Positions 55,360 through 62,411 of a DNA stretch of 64,000 bases are shown piece by piece. Location: the NCBI RefSeq assembly GCF_000013565.1, contig NC_007802.1:2976001-3040000 (forward strand), in the 5' to 3' direction. The notes beneath the pieces are model-generated. The model was not told the DNA's origin. It did no database searches and was given only the letters and a program-made list of their open reading frames with translations. The position numbers were made by a program, and so were the translations under genes. This stretch comes from Jannaschia sp. CCS1. Lineage in GTDB: Bacteria > Pseudomonadota > Alphaproteobacteria > Rhodobacterales > Rhodobacteraceae. Within the stretch, counting starts at the first letter, position 1. The number at the start of each line of letters is the position of its first letter.

Positions 55360-56349
55360 CTAAGGCGCCGGACCATCAATCACAACGACGGCCCGCAGGT
55401 TTGACCCCGGTGCGCCGGAGGTCAGCAAGATCCGCCCTCCCGCCTCAAATCCATGGATCGCCAGCGCCATGGCAGGGCCCGCAGCACCGGTTTCACCCAA
55501 GCGAAGCGCCAGATGATCAGGCTCTGTACCGTCGGCGAGGACTTCACCGATGCGCAGGCGCAGGTAAGACATCTCGGCCGCGCGGTAGCGGGAATTGTTC
55601 CAGTCGGTCAGCCAGCGCGTCACCGGGCGGCTGTCTTCGGGAAGTGCGGTCCAACAGGCACGGGTGATTGCGCCATAGTCACTGTCACCGGGATCGGCTT
55701 CGCCTATCGGTTCTCGTTCAAGCGCGAAGCCAGCAATGTGCGGCGCCTCGGCCGGACCGGGGCCCAGTAGAAGCGCCGCCGCCCCCTCGCCCGGGACCAT
55801 ACCCCAGGGGTTGGCATCAGAGAACAAGGCGCTGGCATCCAGTCGGGTCAGAAGACGGCGGCGGCACGCCAGAGTATCAACAGCCAGCACGAGAAGCGGC
55901 GCTTGCATCAGGGCGGATGCATGGGCGTTAAGCGTCGCGGCCAGCCCCACTGCGCCATCGAGGTGCAGCGCGGGACGCGCGACATTGCGGCCGATCCGCG
56001 ACGACGCAAGAGACGCCAGATCACGGCCCAGTTCAGTGAGTGTCGCTTGGTCCAACCCTTCTTCCGGGGCGGGTTCAGGCAACAAAAGGGCAAGGGCCAG
56101 CGGTCCCGGTGGCAGGTCAGGCAACGCGCCCGCCAGATCGTCAAGCGCCAGAGTGGCCAGCTGCTGCATCCGGTCCGGGGCGGCTTGCGCACCAAGTTCG
56201 CCATCAAAGGCGGTCAGTTGCGGTTTGAAGTCATCGCCCAGAAAGCCGCGCTGTCGTCTCAGGCCCCGGCGGCTGTCCGCCAGCGCGGCACGGGTGCCCG
56301 CAAGATCGGGCGCGAGCACCGACCAGAGGCCTGATCCGATCAGGCGCAT
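55360..56349 (-). CDS. ketosynthase-fold protein of the T6SS island, apparently without catalytic Cys
   Basis: This 329-residue protein resembles beta-ketoacyl synthases in layout: an N-terminal MRLIGSGLWSVL start, a central helix region (HLDGAVGLAATLNAHASALM, residues 129-148) where the enzyme family has its nucleophilic Cys, a VDTLAC strand, the NPWGMVPGEGAAALLLG loop (about 180-196), and the C-terminal GETGAAGPAMALAIHGF with GRILLTSGAPGSNLRAV. No Cys lies at the nucleophile position, so condensation activity is doubtful. Such 3-oxoacyl-ACP-synthase-like genes accompany DUF2169/DUF4150 T6SS loci in many bacteria, with an unknown role. The start is ambiguous (56349, 56361 or 56373); I prefer 56349. 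Confidence 0.7.
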   Translation of the reverse strand: MRLIGSGLWSVLAPDLAGTRAALADSRRGLRRQRGFLGDDFKPQLTAFDGELGAQAAPDRMQQLATLALDDLAGALPDLPPGPLALALLLPEPAPEEGLDQATLTELGRDLASLASSRIGRNVARPALHLDGAVGLAATLNAHASALMQAPLLVLAVDTLACRRRLLTRLDASALFSDANPWGMVPGEGAAALLLGPGPAEAPHIAGFALEREPIGEADPGDSDYGAITRACWTALPEDSRPVTRWLTDWNNSRYRAAEMSYLRLRIGEVLADGTEPDHLALRLGETGAAGPAMALAIHGFEAGGRILLTSGAPGSNLRAVVVIDGPAP

Positions 56350-56432
56350 TTGGCACCCCATTTGGCGGCGCATGGCGCCTCGCACACGCCGATCACGTCA
56401 ACACCATTGATACAGATTGCCGTATTCTTCAT
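56340..56432 (-). CDS. 30-residue Cys-containing peptide, coupled to the ketosynthase-like gene
   Basis: A strong AGGAGG Shine-Dalgarno lies 6 nt before ATG 56432. The 30-codon frame (MKNTAICINGVDVIGVCEAP, then CAAKWGAKCA) holds four Cys and ends at 56340, overlapping the downstream ketosynthase-like start by 10 bases. This is the typical geometry of translational coupling. It may be a tiny component, a leader peptide, or a conserved small partner. No family is recognised. Confidence 0.55.
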   Translation of the reverse strand: MKNTAICINGVDVIGVCEAPCAAKWGAKCA

Positions 56433-56561
56433 TCGGGCCTCCTGCCTAGAACGTGTCTCTGCTGTGGAAGGGGCGCAAGCCGCAACGTGATTGCGATATC
56501 TGATGGTCACTATCGTCCTTTGCCTCCGGGTCCCTGTCATGGGCGCAGACCAGAGACCGCG

Positions 56562-57326
56562 CTATTCCATGTCCTTGATAAGGAGTGAGCCGGAAATCTC
56601 AGGGGACAGAGCCCGCACCAGCGCAGCGAGAGCGGTCCGTTCTATCGCCAGATCTTCGATCAGGAGATCCGAGGACCCATTCGCATTGGCACGCGTCCAG
56701 GCCGCGTATTCGAACGGGTCGACGTCACCGCTGTGCTGGCCCAAGGGGATCAATGCCCCGGATGTCGCAAAAACACCGAGCGCTTCGAGGAAATCAAAGC
56801 TCTCAGCCAGTGAACCCGGCAGCGTGATCTGACCTTCCCGGATCAAGACAAGATCATCGTCTGGCGTAATCTGTGGCATCGGCCCGGCATCGGTTGGCCA
56901 ATGCAGTCGATCCGCCAAGGCAACAGTCTGGCCGCCACCGGGGCCAGGGATGTCGAAACGCGCGGTTGTCAGCGCCGTTTCGGGCCGCATGTCGGACAGT
57001 CCCGTTGGCGAGTGCATCGTCACGAGGTACCGCGCCAACAAGGTGACCCATGCTGCAGCCATCCCCGCAGCCTCGATCACCAGTTCAGCGCCGGTGCCGT
57101 TATGCTGATCCATATGCAGCGACGGTGGCGTGGTTGCATTGCGGAAAAAACCCGAGGTCAGACACTGCTCCATATCCCGAAGGTCTTCGGAGATCAGCCA
57201 GAGCCGCTCCTGCGCCCACCCGCGGTCAATCGCCTCTGGCGTATACTGAAGGGTCAGGGTGAGCCGATCCAGCCGCACGGGCAACATTGCGGGCAGATCA
57301 AGCGGTGCGGGATAGGGGTTGGTCAT
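56562..57326 (-). CDS. T6SS-island hypothetical protein, 254 aa
   Basis: This acidic 254-residue protein has no signal peptide or membrane helix (start MTNPYPAPLDLPAMLPVRLD; centre LVIEAAGMAAAWVTLLARYL; end LSPEISGSLLIKDME). Its start overlaps the preceding stop by 4 bases. It may be a second immunity or adaptor factor. The family is not recognised. Confidence 0.68.
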   Translation of the reverse strand: MTNPYPAPLDLPAMLPVRLDRLTLTLQYTPEAIDRGWAQERLWLISEDLRDMEQCLTSGFFRNATTPPSLHMDQHNGTGAELVIEAAGMAAAWVTLLARYLVTMHSPTGLSDMRPETALTTARFDIPGPGGGQTVALADRLHWPTDAGPMPQITPDDDLVLIREGQITLPGSLAESFDFLEALGVFATSGALIPLGQHSGDVDPFEYAAWTRANANGSSDLLIEDLAIERTALAALVRALSPEISGSLLIKDME

Positions 57327-58330
57327 GACCTTGCGCCTTCAGCTCCTTTGTCATTCTTCGCGGGTGCCAGTCGATCAAGATAGGCCTCGCCCAGTTCGCG
57401 ACGCGTTGCGTCGGTGTGACGGTAGCCGGGCGCCTCTCTGACGCGGATATTTCGACTCGCCATGGCAGGATTGAGGTAGGCCGCTGCCGCCTGGTAAGCC
57501 GAGATATCCTCACCCGAATTCAGATCACCCCAGATGGGCCGTTCGCCAGCAGTCACAATGGTCAAATCACCCAATTGTTCGGAAGAGACATTAGGGTGAT
57601 CGGGCGGTGGGCCGAGACGCGCGGCGAATTCTGCCCCTACGTAGGTGCGCCAACCGATGTCAGGCAGGCCCGGAGTGTAGGCGCCCTTTGACTTAGACCT
57701 ATAGGGGTTGAGGAACACGAGACTCGGGCTCAGACGCAACTCCAGCATGATGGCCGTTTGATACCGTTTGAAGGCCGGAGCCCAATCTCTATTTCGCCCG
57801 CCAACGACGGGGGAACTGGCGAACCCCAAGCCCTGAAACCCAGCGCGCAGAGGAAGGGTTCCCAGGATCTTGTTGCTGTCACGCAGAAACGCTTCGGTCG
57901 CGGAACCCTCCGGGGGCAAGGCAAAGTCGATATCGAAAAACCGCGGCTCTGGCCCTATGATTGTTGGGGTCAGATGATGCGACAGTGAGGCGAAGGGAAC
58001 GAGTGGCTTTCCAAGGCGCGTATCATCGCCGCCGTATAACCGTATCCCGAAGGTGTCCATGCCTCCATCGGCGACAATCCCGCGATACTCTGCCAACCTC
58101 CTGTCGGTCGCCTTGGTCAGGTTTGAGGTTTTATTCCCTTGCGTAGAGCCCTTGGCTACAAACACCACGTCGGACCCGAAATGCTCGAGAAACGCATCAA
58201 GAAGCGCCACCCCCGGTTCAGCGAAGGCTGCTGCCGACAAGGGTTCCGTCAACGCAGTGACTCGCATGACCCCAATGGCGAGAATGCTCTCGCGAGAGGA
58301 CTGGAAATGCTTCACAACAAGATCAGACAT
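57323..58330 (-). CDS. putative T6SS immunity protein (DUF3396-like)
   Basis: This 335-residue protein lacks a signal peptide. It contains a RFFDIDFALPPEG strand and a GFQGLGFASSPVVGGRNRD turn that resemble the type VI immunity family (DUF3396, whose members show a conserved GYGGLGF-like turn). It follows the DUF4150-nuclease gene by 19 bp, as expected for an immunity gene after its toxin. The start at ATG 58330 is taken because GAGGA lies 10 nt upstream; the longer frame would run into the toxin gene. The assignment rests on pattern and position. Confidence 0.6.
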   Translation of the reverse strand: MSDLVVKHFQSSRESILAIGVMRVTALTEPLSAAAFAEPGVALLDAFLEHFGSDVVFVAKGSTQGNKTSNLTKATDRRLAEYRGIVADGGMDTFGIRLYGGDDTRLGKPLVPFASLSHHLTPTIIGPEPRFFDIDFALPPEGSATEAFLRDSNKILGTLPLRAGFQGLGFASSPVVGGRNRDWAPAFKRYQTAIMLELRLSPSLVFLNPYRSKSKGAYTPGLPDIGWRTYVGAEFAARLGPPPDHPNVSSEQLGDLTIVTAGERPIWGDLNSGEDISAYQAAAAYLNPAMASRNIRVREAPGYRHTDATRRELGEAYLDRLAPAKNDKGAEGARS

Positions 58331-58349
58331 GGGGTATATTTTCCTCTTT

Positions 58350-59471
58350 TTAGGAAAGTCCACGGGACGGCCGGGTGGGGGACGTGTCGCATTCGCACGT
58401 CTCGTTGCTGACTTCATTCACTCCGCCGATGTCGGTGCGATCCTCATATAAATCCATCTGATCTTGTGAGAAGCTGTCTTGATAACCGGGAGCATCGAAT
58501 TTGTAATCATAGATATCGGCGACATTTCCGTCGGCGTCGAGGATCGTGACATCCGGCACCACGCGAACGGCGTTCTGCTCGAGCAGATTTGCCTGTCTAA
58601 CGGCGTTGTAGATATCAGCACCAGTCGTTGCGAGGTCGATGACATCCAAAACCCCTCCCAGAATGTTAAGGCCCGGGACCAGCCGCATCCACATGCGACG
58701 CCCGCCACGTCGCAGCGCGTCAAGGCCATTGTCGCGAATGGCTTGACGCACCTGGCGTTCGACAAAATTGCGCATTCCACGTTCGTCGTAGGGTCGGCGT
58801 CCCATCGCCCGCGCGTCCGCAGCCGTCCGGCCAACAAACAGGCCACGTTCGGACGCACCAGTTGCCCCAGACCCGTATTGCCCCCGAATATTTTGATCGA
58901 GGCGGGATCTGCCACTACCCAACGCGGCTCGCGTCCGGTCTCGCGCACTCAGTGATGGATTGCGGCATCCTCTGGACGGTGGGTTGCGCCGACATTCCTG
59001 CCATTCCTCACGCACCTCGCAGAAGATCTCGCATAGCGCATCGAGGACCGGGTCGCCGGTATCGAAAACACGCTCTATCTGGCCTGTTTGTCCCGACATC
59101 GCGTTGTAGTTGTTCATGAACAGCTTGTCGGTCAGGCGACAGACGTTTTGGCCTTCCATGTAGACGTTGGGCGAATAGGTGATCCAGTTGGACTGCGCCA
59201 GATGGGTGCCCGAGGACACGCCGTTCATCGAACCCGGCGCGTCACCGGTGCAGGTCGAAAACTCCGACGGGCGATTGGCGATCATGTTGCCGCCATCGGC
59301 GCTGACCGTGGTCGTGCCCTTGACGATATCAGGGTTCACGGCGGTGATCGAATAGGGCACGGGCCGGCCCTTGCCAGGGGTCCTGCACACATCGGGCGTG
59401 GAATTTGCGTGCTGCCCGCCGGACCCGCGGTGCGTAATGGTCAGACCGTTGACGCGGATGGTGACAGTCAT
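58350..59471 (-). CDS. PAAR-like (DUF4150) T6SS effector with C-terminal nuclease-like domain
   Basis: This 373-residue protein has an N-terminal DUF4150 PAAR-like domain (residues 1-120; NPDIVKGTTTVSADGGNMIA, GTHLAQSNWITYSPNVYMEG) that would cap the VgrG tip. A middle region (about 140-290) is basic and hydrophobic. The C-terminal 70 residues have the sequence PDVTILDADG (D307) and DIYDYKFDAPGYQD (D322-x-K324), then SQDQMDLYE. This fits the PD-(D/E)XK nuclease core. Inference: it is a DNase toxin delivered by the T6SS. Its start overlaps the DUF2169 stop by 4 bases. Confidence 0.78.
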   Translation of the reverse strand: MTVTIRVNGLTITHRGSGGQHANSTPDVCRTPGKGRPVPYSITAVNPDIVKGTTTVSADGGNMIANRPSEFSTCTGDAPGSMNGVSSGTHLAQSNWITYSPNVYMEGQNVCRLTDKLFMNNYNAMSGQTGQIERVFDTGDPVLDALCEIFCEVREEWQECRRNPPSRGCRNPSLSARDRTRAALGSGRSRLDQNIRGQYGSGATGASERGLFVGRTAADARAMGRRPYDERGMRNFVERQVRQAIRDNGLDALRRGGRRMWMRLVPGLNILGGVLDVIDLATTGADIYNAVRQANLLEQNAVRVVPDVTILDADGNVADIYDYKFDAPGYQDSFSQDQMDLYEDRTDIGGVNEVSNETCECDTSPTRPSRGLS

Positions 59472-60430
59472 GCGGGTGCCTCCTTCAGGGATGCAGCGGG
59501 GTCAAACAGCGGAGCATCGGCGGGACGCACACGGAAGCCTCCGGCGTCATCCAAAGCGATGAGGGTGCGTTCAATAAGGACATCGTCGCTGGCCCGAGGG
59601 ATCGGCCAGACAGCCTGATAGACGAGGCGCACAAGCCCGGCATCAAGGTCGACGGCAATGGATTGCAGCTCTGCCTCGGCCTGGTGCCACGTGCCACTGA
59701 CGCGGGTGGCAGTGCGAAAGCGCGGCTGCGGCAAGGGCCAGGACGATGGGGCGTCCGTCGGTCCAGTCCTGCGCAGCCCACCCAGTTCAAGAGTCACCCC
59801 CGGCGGAAGCGGGCGGTCAAGCTGCTGATCACGTGGTGCCGTCTGCCAGAAAGCGGGGTCGAGGTCGGTTGGCAGAAGCGGAGCACGGTTGCGCTGCCAT
59901 TCGGTATCGTAGGTGCCGCCCTTGTCTGCCCGCTGCGGCCAATGGCGCGGCACCGGCCCAAGGGCTGCGGGGCCGCAGCCCTTGACCGTGACGCGCGGGC
60001 CGGGCCGGGCATCGCGCAGGCGGCCTGTCGGTAACGCGTCGTCCCAAAGGGCCGTCGTCCCGTCTAGGCGGATGGGGCCCGGCTCATCCCGGTCAGCGCG
60101 GATCGTGAGGCGTTTTTTCCAATCACCCAAGCGCAGCCGGACGACACGGTCGCGATCAAGCGTTTCGGGCGCGCTGCCACGGAAGGTCAGATCGATGCGG
60201 GCGCGCGGCGGCGTCACCTCGCCATCCGAAATCAGCACGCCTTCAGGATCATCGTCGAAAAAGCGCGGCTCCTGCGACACTGGCGGTTGTGGCAGCGTGA
60301 AGAGCGGCGGGCGTCCGTTGCGCAACAGAAACGTCGCGGCGACCCAGACCGACCAGAAACTGGCGCCAGTGTGATCGCGAAATGCACCGCCGTGATGCGC
60401 GAACGGTGTCTTGTTGTCGACCTGCCACAT
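59468..60430 (-). CDS. DUF2169 domain protein (T6SS effector loading adaptor)
   Basis: This 320-residue protein opens with NKTPFAHHGGAFRDHTGASF and a strand region WSVWVAATFLLRNGRP typical of DUF2169, and has PRVTVKGCGPAALGPVPRHW in the middle. It contains the usual Pro-rich loops (TPPRARIDLTFRGSAPETL). DUF2169 proteins act as chaperone-like adaptors loading PAAR/DUF4150 effectors onto VgrG. It lies directly upstream of the DUF4150 gene (ATGA overlap), which supports this. Confidence 0.78.
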   Translation of the reverse strand: MWQVDNKTPFAHHGGAFRDHTGASFWSVWVAATFLLRNGRPPLFTLPQPPVSQEPRFFDDDPEGVLISDGEVTPPRARIDLTFRGSAPETLDRDRVVRLRLGDWKKRLTIRADRDEPGPIRLDGTTALWDDALPTGRLRDARPGPRVTVKGCGPAALGPVPRHWPQRADKGGTYDTEWQRNRAPLLPTDLDPAFWQTAPRDQQLDRPLPPGVTLELGGLRRTGPTDAPSSWPLPQPRFRTATRVSGTWHQAEAELQSIAVDLDAGLVRLVYQAVWPIPRASDDVLIERTLIALDDAGGFRVRPADAPLFDPAASLKEAPA

Positions 60431-60444
60431 GCCTTACGCCCCCC

Positions 60445-60804
60445 TCAATTCAGGTCGATCCGAGCCGCCAGAAGGTTCAGCCCCGCCGCCGCGTCAATCG
60501 CGATATCTTCACCGGTCATGCGAATGCGCCCATCGGGGTGCAGTGCAAGCGACGCAGCGCCTGACCGCAACACCACTGGCGCATCGTCGTTGTCCTGCGG
60601 CGCGTCTGGCTGAATGACACCGAGGACAATCAGCGTCGGTTCATCGGCATCCAATACCGGCTGGCAGACAGCCTTTGCGCCAATTTCAGCCTCGGAAAAG
60701 CGGGCTGTCGCAAGGATACGGGCATTGCTGCCATTCAACGTGGGCACCCCGTTGGCGCTCACAGCCAGAACCTCGCGCAGCTGAAAAGTGCTGAGTGTCG
60801 TCAT
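60445..60804 (-). CDS. DUF3540-like T6SS accessory protein
   Basis: This 119-residue beta-rich protein starts MTTLSTFQLREVLAVSANGV and ends with the repeat-like strand block SGAASLALHPDGRIRMTGED, followed by IDAAAGLNLLAARIDL. DUF3540 proteins accompany VgrG/DUF2169/DUF4150 modules. It overlaps the small gene upstream by 4 bases. The assignment is from context and pattern. Confidence 0.68.
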   Translation of the reverse strand: MTTLSTFQLREVLAVSANGVPTLNGSNARILATARFSEAEIGAKAVCQPVLDADEPTLIVLGVIQPDAPQDNDDAPVVLRSGAASLALHPDGRIRMTGEDIAIDAAAGLNLLAARIDLN

Positions 60805-60953
60805 CCTAAAACTCCACCCATCGCGCGCTGCACGACCGCCTTGGCCCGCCATGCCACGATCAGCTGAAAGGCTAGCGCCAACACAACATCGAACGCCGCC
60901 GAAGGGGAGCACGTCGCCAACGCACCAAACGATTTCAGGGTCAGCGTTCGCAT
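60801..60953 (-). CDS. small membrane-spanning protein, 50 aa
   Basis: The stop overlaps the start of the DUF3540 gene (ATGA), which suggests a real coupled gene. The ATG at 60953 gives a 50-residue peptide with a hydrophobic middle (SAAFDVVLALAFQLIVAWRA). GGAG lies about 10 nt upstream. A longer frame, up to 61028, is possible. No family is known. Confidence 0.5.
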   Translation of the reverse strand: MRTLTLKSFGALATCSPSAAFDVVLALAFQLIVAWRAKAVVQRAMGGVLG

Positions 60954-61037
60954 CTGCGTATCACTCCACCCCCACCATGAAGGCAAAACCCCGATGCGGG
61001 GGACGCCAGACGGACCAGGACCTGCCACATGCGCATC

Positions 61038-61970
61038 CTAATCCGGGCCATATTCTTCAAGATAGGACGCCGGCAACGGACCAGCCCATCCTCCGACACT
61101 CCCGGCCCAGGCATTATCAAGGAAATGGACAGCCGATTCATTGAGTTGCGGGAAAAGGTCCTGCCAATATGGATAAGACTGGTCAGGAAAATACTGCAGA
61201 TACTCTTCTCTCGTTGCAAAGAGATACCCGGTATACGGGGGCAGGTAATGCAGGAAGCGATTGGTCGTGAACCTGTGCTGCTCACCTCCTTTTCGAAACG
61301 GACACCGGGAATAGAAGTTATTGGTCCAGCTTTCGACACGCCATGTGCAACTGTAGGTGCCAGCCGTTGTCCCGGGGAGGGAGAGGTTCATTTCGGCCGA
61401 GCCCATCGTGGCGGGTTGAAGCCCATCGGCTTCATCCCCCGGGAAGGAAAACTCCAAAGACATCATCTGGAACACGACGAACGAGCTGGAAAGAACTTCG
61501 ACCTGGGTCTGCGCCCCGTCCAAATCATCCAACGAGAACGGGTTGCGCGTTGTGCGGGTCATAAACTGCTTTTCTTCGGACAGGTTGTAGCATCTGGCCC
61601 AGACATTCGACTGGGCTTGCCGGTCGACAAAAGGCATGTTGAGGCGCCCCTCCGTTTGCTGAGCCGCAAAACGCTGCTGCAGATCTTCACGCGCTTCGCC
61701 CGACAACATGTCTCGAACGTCACGGGTATTGCGGGGGATCGACACAAAGCCACGCGGGCCAAAGGGCAGACCCATACCTCCGCCAGTCAAGACGCAATGG
61801 GCGGTGGTAAGACTATCAAGGCCATGCATCAGGAAATGAAATTCGCAATCGTCCAGCGAGTTCGCGCCGCCAAGATACTGGACGTGCCATGTGTTGGAGG
61901 GAGAAGTTCGCTGTCCAATCCACTCCTCTACTTGCGCCAGATCATTACCGTATGGGAAGCTGTTTGACAT
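61038..61970 (-). CDS. T6SS-island hypothetical protein, 310 aa
   Basis: This 310-residue protein has many aromatic residues and seven Cys, without a signal peptide (MSNSFPYGNDLAQVEEWIGQ; YSCTWRVESWTNNFYSRCPF; YTGYLFATREEYLQYFPDQ). GGAG lies 6 nt before the ATG. It lies between the lipoprotein and the tiny membrane protein in the vgrG unit. It may be an effector or adaptor; the family is not recognised. Confidence 0.68.
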   Translation of the reverse strand: MSNSFPYGNDLAQVEEWIGQRTSPSNTWHVQYLGGANSLDDCEFHFLMHGLDSLTTAHCVLTGGGMGLPFGPRGFVSIPRNTRDVRDMLSGEAREDLQQRFAAQQTEGRLNMPFVDRQAQSNVWARCYNLSEEKQFMTRTTRNPFSLDDLDGAQTQVEVLSSSFVVFQMMSLEFSFPGDEADGLQPATMGSAEMNLSLPGTTAGTYSCTWRVESWTNNFYSRCPFRKGGEQHRFTTNRFLHYLPPYTGYLFATREEYLQYFPDQSYPYWQDLFPQLNESAVHFLDNAWAGSVGGWAGPLPASYLEEYGPD

Positions 61971-61973
61971 GGC

Positions 61974-62411
61974 TTACTCCTGATCACAGATATGCGATCC
62001 GTTGCGATCCGACGTGTAGAACGGAAAAAACGTCTCAAACTTCGTGGTTCCGATAAGGGCACAGCCAGCGGTGTCTTGGCATTGACCGAAAACGGCCACT
62101 GCGTCCTGTCGCGTGCAAAGCAATCCCTCACAGCTGCCGAAAAATAACACCCCCGCGTCATTGACCGCCACAAGGCCAAGGCCCTCGGGATCGGGCACCC
62201 GCACACCGAAGAAGTCCTGCTCGGTCACCGGGTAGACGTCGGCCGCATTGCCAAGTGGCAAGTCGACGCCGTACGCGAGTGCCCAGGCGTAAGCCCGCGT
62301 CTCCTCCACCGTGGCTTCGCACAGCACACCCAGATCAACGGGCTCGGGCTGGCATGCGGCAGGAAGGCTCACAAGACCTAGAAGGCCAGAGAAGACAGCA
62401 GTTCTTATCAT
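61974..62411 (-). CDS. lipoprotein of the T6SS island, 145 aa
   Basis: A lipoprotein signal is visible (VFSGLLGLVSLPAACQPEP, lipidated Cys near residue 20). The mature part has six or more Cys, including FGSCEGLLCTR and GQCQDTAGCALIG, which could form disulfides in the periplasm. The ATG at 62411 overlaps the vgrG stop by one base (TGATG); a TTG codon before it is less likely. A periplasmic immunity or assembly role is possible but unproven. Confidence 0.7.
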   Translation of the reverse strand: MIRTAVFSGLLGLVSLPAACQPEPVDLGVLCEATVEETRAYAWALAYGVDLPLGNAADVYPVTEQDFFGVRVPDPEGLGLVAVNDAGVLFFGSCEGLLCTRQDAVAVFGQCQDTAGCALIGTTKFETFFPFYTSDRNGSHICDQE

